A DNA stretch of 6,221 bases from Atopobium sp. Its GTDB lineage: Bacteria; Actinomycetota; Coriobacteriia; Coriobacteriales; Atopobiaceae. This document shows, piece after piece, positions 1-4,718 of this stretch. Numbering within the stretch: the stretch's first letter is position 1; each line of letters begins with the position of its first letter. The notes beneath the pieces were generated by a model. The model had not been told where the DNA came from. It ran no database searches and saw only the letters and a list, made by a program, of their open reading frames with translations. The translations under genes were made by a program, and so were the position numbers. Location of the stretch: positions 1 to 6,221 of the forward strand of contig JAHACE010000089.1 of NCBI GenBank assembly GCA_018376005.1, given 5' to 3'.

Positions 1-46
1 TCTGATTGCGGTTCATGCCGCCCATGTTAAATCCACCACGTGCCAT
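1..46 (-). CDS. ebfC: EbfC/YbaB-family nucleoid-associated protein, N-terminal fragment
   Basis: This gene is cut by the left edge, so only 15 codons are visible (MARGGFNMGGMNRNQ). YbaB/EbfC proteins are small DNA-binding dimers of about 100 residues that coat the nucleoid. Many begin with a Gly/Met/Asn-rich stretch like this one before the first long helix. The start is ATG at 44-46, with a good ribosome-binding site AGGAGA (minus strand, 51-56) four bases upstream. It lies 106 bp downstream of dnaX on the same strand, and dnaX-ybaB-recR is a widely conserved bacterial gene order, which is the main support for the call. The fragment is too short to prove the family by sequence alone. Confidence 0.75.
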   Translation of the reverse strand, partial: MARGGFNMGGMNRNQ

Positions 47-127
47 ATGTTCTCCTATCGTCGTATCTATTTTAGACAAGTTGCGCTTTTTGCGCTGGCC
101 CATAAGGAGCCATGCACCAAAGCGTCA

Positions 128-149
128 TATCGCGAGAATATCGCGAGAA
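128..149. repeat. Perfect 11-bp tandem repeat in the dnaX-ebfC spacer
   Basis: The 11-bp unit TATCGCGAGAA occurs twice head to tail (128-138 and 139-149). It starts three bases beyond the dnaX stop codon. Each copy contains the 6-bp palindrome TCGCGA, so the pair can also form a short hairpin (6-bp stem, 5-base loop). No T-run follows on the minus strand, so it is not a convincing terminator. The rest of the 47-152 spacer holds only the ebfC ribosome-binding site and a weak TAAAAT box (minus strand, 69-74) with no good -35 partner. Confidence 0.8.
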
Positions 150-152
150 GTT

Positions 153-2501
153 CTAGTTGTTTGCAGGGTCTACGGGAGTTTCGGCATCCAGCTTCTTCTC
201 TACCGACAAAGAAACCGCTGGTCCAAACACCTTTTCAAGCATGTCTGCTACGCTGTTGAGCTCTGGTGGAAGCGCTGAACGAGCAGCAATATCCTCTGGT
301 GAAGCTGGTACTGGAGCAGGCTTTGGAGCCGGAACTGGTTCGGGTTCAGGCGCTGCGGGTGCAGGCGCTGCGGGTGCAGGCGCTGGTGCAGGTGCAACTG
401 GAGCCACTGGTGCAGACGCAGCCGCAGGTGCAACTGAAGCTGAAGCGGCATCTTCAACGGAGTTGTCCAAAACTGCAGCTACATCGTCATCGCTGTAAGG
501 TACCTGATCGCGGTCGAGAGTCTCAGTAGGTGCACTGCCAGACGCAGGCTCATCCCAAGGCATCGGATATGACGCCTCTGACGCTGGTGCAACGGGAGCT
601 GCAGGTGCTGGAGCAGGCGCAGGTACCTGAGCGGGAACAGAGGCAGGAGCGGGCTGCGCAACTGGCTCAGGAGCTGGTGCGACGGGAGCCGGAGCTGGAG
701 ATGCAACCGGTGTTGGGACTGGAGCCGGAGCTGGAGATGCAACCGGTGTTGGGACTGGAGCCGGTGCTGGAGCTGGAGCCGGCACCTGATCTGCACGTTT
801 TTCTCGAGAGATTGCCGTTGCGGCAAGGCTTGACTCAACATATTTGATGCGGCGCGGGCCCATGACCTGGGCAACGCACTCTTTTACAAACTCGGAAACT
901 GCTGGCGCGCTGAGCATCCTCATTGCAAACGAGGAGCCCTTGGGCAGCGTAACTACCAACTCAGAGCCGTCGTCCGATTCGAGCGTTGAACTGACCAGCA
1001 GTGCTGCATGAGCGGCATTTTTGGAGGCACAAACCTTGCCGACTTCTTTCCACTGTCTGACGAGAAGTGCATCTGCCTGGTCAACTTCTTTTGGAGCAGG
1101 CGCAGGTGCCGGTTGCGGAGCTGGCGCAGGCGCAGGTGCAGATTGTGGCGCAGGTGCCGGTTGTGGCGCAGGTGCGGCAGTGGGTGCTGGTGCAGGCTGC
1201 GGTGCCGGAGCTGACGCAGGTGCAGACACAGCGACTGGTGCAGGAGCCGGAGCTGGAGCTGGCTGCGGTGCCGGAGTCGCCACAGTCGCAGGGGCCGGCT
1301 GTGGAGCCGCAACTGGAGCGGGAGCCGCCTGTGGTGCTGGCGCTGGAGCTGCCTGTGGTGCTGGTGCTGGCGTGGGAGCTGCGGGTTTCTCGACAGTTGG
1401 AGCCGCAACAACACCGTTTGCGAGCTGCTGCTCAAGAACTGCCACCCTATCTGCTAGCGCTTCCAATGAAAGCTCTGTGTTAGGGCGCGCCAGCTTGGTA
1501 AACGCAACCTCCAGGACAAGTCGCTGGTTAACGGCGGTGCGCATCTGATTTGCAGCGTCGCCCAGAACAGTCAGAACTCTTGAAAGTCGGTCAACCGAAC
1601 CAAAGGCCTGAGCCTCTTTGGTAAGCTGCTCGGTTGATGCGGTGGAATTTGCCAGCGCTGGAGAATCAACGCCTACAGCTGCGGCAATGTAGAGATCTCT
1701 TACGTGAACGGCAAGCTCGCGCGTGAACTGCAGCAAATCCTTGCCGCCTTCAAACAGCGTATTTACCGTGGTAAAGAGCGAAGAAATGTCGCGCTGAGCC
1801 AGAGCCATCGCGGCATTGTTAATAAGAGAGCCGGACGACTGACCCAAAACGTCTCGAACTGTCTGCTCAGAAATGACGCCGCCGCCGTAAACGGAGAGCT
1901 GCTCAAGAGAAGAGAGGGCGTCACGCATGCCACCTCGTGCATGACGAACAATAAGATCAATAGCTGCGTCTTCGTAGGCAAAGCCCTCGTTTTTGCAAAC
2001 GTTGACCAGATGTTCTGCCATCTCGTCAGCGGCAATGGAGCGGAAGTCAAAGCGCTGCACGCGGGACAGAATAGTTGCAAGAATTTTCTGAGGGTCGGTG
2101 GTACACATGATAAACGTCACGTGTGAAGGAGGCTCCTCCAGCGTCTTAAGCAGGGCATTAAACGCCGCCGAGGTAAGCATGTGCACCTCGTCGATGATGT
2201 AAACCTTGCCCTTGCCGCGCACAGGAGCGTAACTAGCGCGAGAAATAATCTCTTCTCGCACGTTATCAACACCGGTGTTAGAAGCGGCGTCAATCTCAAA
2301 GACGTCTGGATGCTGACCAGCAGCAATCAGCTGACAGTCCTCACAAGTGCCGTCGGGCAGATGACCAGGAGCCTCATGACAGAGGATGGCTTTTGCCAGC
2401 AAGCGAGCCATAGTGGTCTTACCTGTGCCGCGAGGTCCGCAGAACAGGTATGCGTGGCTGAGCTTTTGCTCCAAGACCGCTCGCTCAAGGGTGCCGACCA
2501 C
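153..2501 (-). CDS. dnaX: DNA polymerase III subunit gamma/tau, N-terminus apparently missing
   Basis: DnaX is the AAA+ ATPase of the clamp loader, which loads the sliding clamp and ties polymerase to helicase at the fork. Visible from GTG at 2501 (782 residues) are Walker A GPRGTGKT (22-29), a zinc region with C41, C53 and C56, Walker B IIDEVH (102-107), sensor-1/arginine-finger segment TTDPQKI to SRVQRF (134-151) and sensor 2 GMRDALSSLEQ (191-201). The helical collar domain runs to about 360. An Ala-Pro linker (about 372-470) leads to a folded island (473-560, with RQWKEVGKV) typical of DnaX C-terminal regions. Two more Ala-Pro tracts and the end MLEKVFGPAV (754-763) follow. Homology continues upstream of the GTG (TFEQVVGQKH, 2502-2531), but no start codon exists in that frame before a TGA at 2559-2561, so the conserved first 10 or so residues are absent. 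No convincing ribosome-binding site precedes the GTG. It lies 14 bp beyond the rpmE stop, so translation may be coupled. No A-rich slippery heptamer for a short gamma form was seen. Confidence 0.95.
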   Translation of the reverse strand: MVGTLERAVLEQKLSHAYLFCGPRGTGKTTMARLLAKAILCHEAPGHLPDGTCEDCQLIAAGQHPDVFEIDAASNTGVDNVREEIISRASYAPVRGKGKVYIIDEVHMLTSAAFNALLKTLEEPPSHVTFIMCTTDPQKILATILSRVQRFDFRSIAADEMAEHLVNVCKNEGFAYEDAAIDLIVRHARGGMRDALSSLEQLSVYGGGVISEQTVRDVLGQSSGSLINNAAMALAQRDISSLFTTVNTLFEGGKDLLQFTRELAVHVRDLYIAAAVGVDSPALANSTASTEQLTKEAQAFGSVDRLSRVLTVLGDAANQMRTAVNQRLVLEVAFTKLARPNTELSLEALADRVAVLEQQLANGVVAAPTVEKPAAPTPAPAPQAAPAPAPQAAPAPVAAPQPAPATVATPAPQPAPAPAPAPVAVSAPASAPAPQPAPAPTAAPAPQPAPAPQSAPAPAPAPQPAPAPAPKEVDQADALLVRQWKEVGKVCASKNAAHAALLVSSTLESDDGSELVVTLPKGSSFAMRMLSAPAVSEFVKECVAQVMGPRRIKYVESSLAATAISREKRADQVPAPAPAPAPVPTPVASPAPAPVPTPVASPAPAPVAPAPEPVAQPAPASVPAQVPAPAPAPAAPVAPASEASYPMPWDEPASGSAPTETLDRDQVPYSDDDVAAVLDNSVEDAASASVAPAAASAPVAPVAPAPAPAPAAPAPAAPEPEPVPAPKPAPVPASPEDIAARSALPPELNSVADMLEKVFGPAVSLSVEKKLDAETPVDPANN
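297..446 (-). repeat. Ala-Pro low-complexity tract 3 in dnaX, with 15-bp tandem repeat
   Basis: This stretch encodes DnaX residues about 686-735, almost entirely Ala and Pro with some Val and Glu. At 347-385 a 15-bp unit is repeated 2.6 times (347-361, 362-376, partial 377-385). This is a sign of recent slippage or unequal exchange. The tract is a probable disordered linker before the last 45 residues of the protein. Confidence 0.85.
582..785 (-). repeat. Ala-Pro low-complexity tract 2 in dnaX
   Basis: This stretch encodes DnaX residues about 573-640, dominated by alternating Pro with Ala, Val or Thr. Consecutive prolines do not occur within it, even though prolines are extremely dense. It separates the folded C-terminal island (residues 473-560) from the acidic, Trp-containing segment at about 641-690. 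It includes the 36-bp tandem duplication listed separately. Confidence 0.85.
685..764 (-). repeat. 36-bp perfect tandem duplication within dnaX
   Basis: A 36-bp unit is repeated exactly (685-720 and 721-756), and the first 8 bases of a third copy follow (757-764). It encodes the 12-residue unit VPTPVASPAPAP twice (DnaX residues 583-594 and 595-606). Perfect identity, including third codon positions, points to a recent duplication. Because the unit is a multiple of three, copy-number change would alter linker length without breaking the frame. Confidence 0.95.
1092..1388 (-). repeat. Ala-Pro low-complexity tract 1 in dnaX
   Basis: This is the longest tract, encoding DnaX residues 372-470: Ala and Pro with scattered Gln, Val, Thr and Ser. 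Many imperfect short repeats are visible, for example two closely spaced APAPQA units encoded around 1321-1370. It joins the ATPase/collar part of DnaX to the C-terminal island, the place where the tau-specific region begins in other bacteria. It is probably an extended, flexible tether. Confidence 0.85.
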
Positions 2502-2515
2502 ATGCTTCTGGCCAA

Positions 2516-2929
2516 CTACCTGCTCAAACGTTCCTCTTCGGTTGCAGGTGCCTCGACCTCAGCCTCAGCCTCTGGCTCTGCAGCTGGTGCGTTCTTTGCG
2601 AACTCAGCAGCACGCTTTGCCTTCTCAGCAGCCTTAGCCTCAGCAGCAGCCTTACGAGCAGCCTCCTGCTCAGCAGCCTTAGCAGCCTTTGCCTCCTTGG
2701 CAGCCTTAGCAGCCTCGAGAGCAGCGTTTGCTGCGCCACCGAACTTGTCGGCGAAGCGCTGGACACGTCCACCAGTATCGACAAGCTTCTGCTGACCCGT
2801 ATAGAATGGGTGGCACTTGTCGCAGAGGTCAAGACGCATCTCTGGAACAGTTGCGTGTGTGGTCCAGGTGTTTCCGCAGGTGCAGCGAACGGTGCACTCT
2901 ACGTACTCTGGATGAATACCTTGCTTCAT
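2516..2929 (-). CDS. rpmE: 50S ribosomal protein L31, zinc-binding type, with long C-terminal tail
   Basis: L31 is a small protein at the bridge between ribosomal subunits. The first 65 residues are a full L31: start MKQGIHPEY, zinc ligands C16, C18, C36 and C39 (CTC and CDKCH), then HPFYTGQQK and the end motif GRVQRFADKFG. Four cysteines make it the zinc-dependent form. Typical L31 has about 65-90 residues, but this one has 137. The tail (66-137) is a run of Ala, Lys, Glu and Arg likely to be helical (about 66-112), ending in an acidic Pro/Glu segment. The ATG at 2927-2929 follows AAGGAG (2936-2941) by six bases. The last few codons overlap sequence that reads as DnaX in another frame, so the natural end of the tail may be altered. 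It is the first gene of a probable rpmE-dnaX-ebfC transcript. Confidence 0.95.
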   Translation of the reverse strand: MKQGIHPEYVECTVRCTCGNTWTTHATVPEMRLDLCDKCHPFYTGQQKLVDTGGRVQRFADKFGGAANAALEAAKAAKEAKAAKAAEQEAARKAAAEAKAAEKAKRAAEFAKNAPAAEPEAEAEVEAPATEEERLSR

Positions 2930-2947
2930 GCAGGACTCCTTACATCG

Positions 2948-2968
2948 GCTCTGGTTTCCGACCAGAGC
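2948..2968 (-). promoter_or_regulatory. rpmE leader hairpin
   Basis: A perfect 8-bp stem (GCTCTGGT at 2948-2955, ACCAGAGC at 2961-2968) encloses a 5-base loop, CGGAA in the rpmE mRNA. It ends seven bases before the rpmE AAGGAG. No T-run follows, so a terminator is unlikely. Placement suggests a 5' leader structure controlling L31 translation. Autoregulated L31 leaders are known in E. coli, and leader motifs have been proposed computationally in other groups, including, as I recall, Coriobacteria. The hairpin is seen; the function is inferred. Confidence 0.6.
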
Positions 2969-2981
2969 AGGGGTGTCTTTA

Positions 2982-2995
2982 TGAGCACGTGCTCA
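2982..2995. promoter_or_regulatory. 14-bp perfect palindrome in the rpmE leader
   Basis: TGAGCACGTGCTCA is a perfect inverted repeat between the rpmE -10 box and the leader hairpin. As DNA it could be an operator for a dimeric regulator acting just downstream of the start site. As RNA it could form a short hairpin (5 bp, 4-base loop), or its GAGC arms could pair with GCTC/GAGC arms of the neighbouring hairpin as an alternative fold. It does not resemble the Zur box I know. Confidence 0.45.
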
Positions 2996-3016
2996 ATCAA
3001 GACAATAAGCTGAAAA

Positions 3017-3025
3017 AGTATAGCA
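3017..3025 (-). promoter_or_regulatory. Extended -10 promoter element for rpmE
   Basis: The minus strand reads TGCTATACT: an extended -10 (TGC) followed directly by TATACT (3017-3022). The expected start is near 3010, giving a leader of about 80 bases that contains the palindrome and hairpin. No good -35 lies at 16-18 bp; TTGCGC sits at about 20 bp. An extended -10 can work with a weak -35. The upstream sequence carries AACAACTGC twice on the plus strand (3027-3035 and 3047-3055), exactly 20 bp apart. Confidence 0.55.
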
Positions 3026-3084
3026 GAACAACTGCGACAGCTGCGCAACAACTGCAAAACAACTTTTTTCTTACTCACGACAAC

Positions 3085-3112
3085 TTTAGAGATACGCCCA
3101 ATGGGCTAAAAT
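3085..3112 (+). promoter_or_regulatory. Candidate coaX promoter
   Basis: A -35-like TTTAGA (3085-3090) and a -10-like TAAAAT (3107-3112) are separated by 16 bp. Transcription would start near 3119, about 38 bases before the coaX ATG. Match to consensus is moderate in both boxes (four of six at -35). The position just upstream of an isolated, divergently transcribed gene supports it. Confidence 0.45.
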
Positions 3113-3156
3113 CCAATACGTCATAAAAAAGCTGGTCTACAGCCCTCGGAGGCATA

Positions 3157-3939
3157 ATGTTTTTATCGATTGATGTGGGTAACACGCAAACTGCCATTGG
3201 TTTATTTGACAGCGAAGGTACTATGGTGCGCGGCTGGAGAATGCCTACCGATCAAAGCGACACCTCCGACATTCTGCACGGCCGTCTCTTCACGTTCTTC
3301 CAAAAAGATGGACTGAGTCTAGACGACGTTGAGGCAGGCGGACTCTCGTGCGTGGTTCCTGTTATCACACGTGCTTGGCAGCGCTGCTTTGAGCTGCTGC
3401 TTAACAAGCCTCTGACCCGCATTAACGCGCTTTCCACAGATAAGATTCGCTTCAATATCCCCCACCCCGAGCTTGTGGGTGCCGACCGCGTAGCAAATTC
3501 CGTTGCCGCAACTGAGCGCTATGGCTATCCGGTTATTGTGGTTGATTTTGGCACCGCAACTAATTTGGACGTTGTTGATAAGGACGGCGTATTCCGCGGA
3601 GGTGCTATTTCACCAGGTATTATGATCTCTGCAAACGCTCTATTTGCGCGCGCAGCTAAGCTTTCTAGCATTCCTATCAAGGCTCCCGAGACTGTCTTGG
3701 GTAACACTACAGAAAGCGCTGTTCAGGCAGGTATTGTAGTAGGCGCCGCCGCTCAGGCAGAGGGTCTGGTTGCCAGAACGCTCAAAGAGCCTGGTATTGA
3801 GGGTGCGACTGTTATTGCAACGGGTGGTCTGGCAAACACCGTTAGCGAAGCAACAGATGTCTTTGACGTGGTTGATCCGCAGCTTACTATGCGTGGCATT
3901 TATCTGATTTGGAAGCAGTCCACTCAGGCTGCCAAATAA
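3157..3939 (+). CDS. coaX: Type III pantothenate kinase
   Basis: CoaX phosphorylates pantothenate with ATP, the first step of coenzyme A synthesis. It belongs to the ASKHA (actin/sugar kinase) fold, is not feedback-inhibited by CoA and usually needs a monovalent cation. Visible motifs are the phosphate loop IDVGNT (5-10), the pantothenate-binding and catalytic segment GADRVANSVAA (108-118, catalytic Asp 110), VVDFGTATNLDVV (128-140), FRGGAISPGI (147-156), GNTTESAVQAG (182-192) and the adenosine-loop ATGGLA (221-226). At 260 residues it is full length. The ATG at 3157 follows GGAGG (3148-3152) by four bases. It is the only complete plus-strand gene here, diverging from rpmE and ending 50 bp from the stop of the convergent ligase-like gene. 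In many bacteria coaX sits next to birA in the same direction; here the neighbour is kept but the orientation is opposed. Confidence 0.96.
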   Translation: MFLSIDVGNTQTAIGLFDSEGTMVRGWRMPTDQSDTSDILHGRLFTFFQKDGLSLDDVEAGGLSCVVPVITRAWQRCFELLLNKPLTRINALSTDKIRFNIPHPELVGADRVANSVAATERYGYPVIVVDFGTATNLDVVDKDGVFRGGAISPGIMISANALFARAAKLSSIPIKAPETVLGNTTESAVQAGIVVGAAAQAEGLVARTLKEPGIEGATVIATGGLANTVSEATDVFDVVDPQLTMRGIYLIWKQSTQAAK

Positions 3940-3961
3940 TTGACGCCGCAGCCGCGTTACC

Positions 3962-3997
3962 GCAGTTAAACCAGCAGCTAAACCGGCGGTTAAACCG
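3962..3997. repeat. Three 12-bp tandem repeats at the convergent gene ends
   Basis: Units at 3962-3973, 3974-3985 and 3986-3997 share the pattern GCnGyTAAACCn, with two or three differences between copies. On the minus strand each copy contains GTTTAA, CTTTAA-like or GTTTAG, and the last one supplies the stop codon of the ligase-like gene (TAA, 3990-3992). The other copies continue in the same frame as further stop codons. Confidence 0.75.
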
Positions 3998-4001
3998 CTG
4001 G
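3983..4001. terminator. Possible bidirectional terminator hairpin
   Basis: CCGGCGGT (3983-3990) pairs with ACCGCTGG (3994-4001): eight base pairs including one G-T, with a three-base loop. It lies between the convergent coaX and ligase-like genes, where a shared terminator is expected, and the minus-strand stop codon falls at its tip. No proper T-run follows in either direction, so termination efficiency is doubtful. Confidence 0.35.
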
Positions 4002-4718
4002 CACAACAGAAGCTTCGTCCTCACTCACAAGGATTTCTTTACCGTCCTGGTCAACAAGGATGGCATGACCCCACACGTCAATGCCGCCAAATCGAGCGGT
4101 CAGCGCAACGTTACCACTGGGGTATACCTTGTAGACCTGCTGTCCAAGCAGAGGAACCATATCAAAGTAGTCGCTCAAAATCAGTGCGATAGGTCCCGCA
4201 AAACTCCTTGCACGCTTAACTTGCTGCTCCCACACGCCTACGCTCTGAACTACCAGTTCAGAGACCTTTTTGGCGAGAAGTTCTGTGTTGTCTGCAACGT
4301 CAAACGCTGAGCAAAGTACCTTGGGGTCTGCCGCGATGCTCACCACAGCAAACATGCCCTCTTGATAGCCTGCGGTTGCTTTGATTGAGGCAACTACCTG
4401 GTCTTTATAGCAGATATCGTAAGGCCAGCGGATACCAAAGCCCTCATCTTTTGCACACAAGAACTGACAGAGCCCCAGCGCCACGACGTACGGAACCGCT
4501 GGTACATAGGGCATCGAGACCCCTAAGCGCACAATAGTTGCAACCTCAAAGGGTTTCTCGCCAGATGATGGGTGCGCTGATGCCGGCGCGCAAGCCAACT
4601 CGCAGCGCTCGTCTTGGCCAGATGCAGCACATTCCTGCACGTCAGAGATGCGGAACATAAACTTACCTGTTTGTGCGCCGCCGCGTGCCAGCTCCAGAGC
4701 TTCTTGTGCTACTCCCAC
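3990..4718 (-). CDS. Biotin protein ligase-like (BPL/LplA fold) protein with degenerate active site
   Basis: The 242 residues follow the layout of a biotin-protein ligase without the DNA-binding domain. A start-side helix (AQEALELARG, 4-13) precedes a core with GIRWPYDICY (95-104), in place of KWPND, then DQVVASIKA (106-114) and FAVVSIAAD (123-131). A C-terminal SH3-like domain follows (about 190-240: VPLLGQQVY, GGIDVWGHAILVDQDGKEI and DEASVV, matching the GEVSVR end of the family). Key features are missing. The GRGRRGR biotin loop is replaced by CAASGQDE (30-37), Asn of WPND is Tyr 100, and the catalytic Lys of KLAGI is Val. It may therefore have another ligand or a non-catalytic role; normal biotinylation is doubtful. 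The GTG start (4716-4718) overlaps the folP-folK stop by 10 bp and has GGGAG (4726-4730) seven bases upstream, so the two genes are co-transcribed. A few more residues (GLGSYY) are in frame upstream but lack a start codon. Confidence 0.75.
   Translation of the reverse strand: MGVAQEALELARGGAQTGKFMFRISDVQECAASGQDERCELACAPASAHPSSGEKPFEVATIVRLGVSMPYVPAVPYVVALGLCQFLCAKDEGFGIRWPYDICYKDQVVASIKATAGYQEGMFAVVSIAADPKVLCSAFDVADNTELLAKKVSELVVQSVGVWEQQVKRARSFAGPIALILSDYFDMVPLLGQQVYKVYPSGNVALTARFGGIDVWGHAILVDQDGKEILVSEDEASVVPAV

Noticed and set aside
47..152. Small SRP RNA gene, often found near dnaX
   Set aside because: The spacer is 106 bp and lacks the conserved tetraloop hairpin I would expect.
112..156. 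14-codon plus-strand frame with an AAGGAG in front
   Set aside because: Very short, within a repeat-bearing spacer, and no recognisable product.
157..498. Plus-strand Gly/Ala-rich open frame opposite dnaX
   Set aside because: It is the complement of the Ala-Pro tract; repetitive GC-rich DNA leaves the opposite frame open. No ribosome-binding site and no recognisable domain.
1086..1400. Programmed frameshift in dnaX to make a short gamma subunit
   Set aside because: No A-rich slippery heptamer followed by a stem was seen near the ATPase-linker boundary. The only A-run, around K471, does not fit the pattern.
560..1400. G-quadruplex arrays in the G-rich plus strand
   Set aside because: G-runs are almost all GG, with only occasional GGG in no regular array. 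This follows from Ala-Pro codons and gives no independent signal.
1021..1548. Plus-strand open frame of 175 codons, Gly/Ala-rich
   Set aside because: Again the mirror of an Ala-Pro tract within a clear minus-strand dnaX.
2516..2545. Programmed -1 frameshift producing an L31-DnaX fusion
   Set aside because: The overlap has no slippery heptamer, and a ribosomal protein fused to a clamp loader has no precedent I know. Kept only as a remote alternative to a deletion.
2181..2795. Plus-strand open frame of 204 codons spanning the dnaX start and rpmE tail
   Set aside because: It lies antisense to the AAA+ core and the L31 tail, both with strong protein homology. The composition follows from those genes.
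3909..4310. Plus-strand open frame of 133 codons overlapping the coaX end and the ligase-like gene
   Set aside because: Its only distinctive part (QLNQQLNRRLNR) is the 12-bp repeat read in another frame. The minus strand has the biotin-ligase-fold match.
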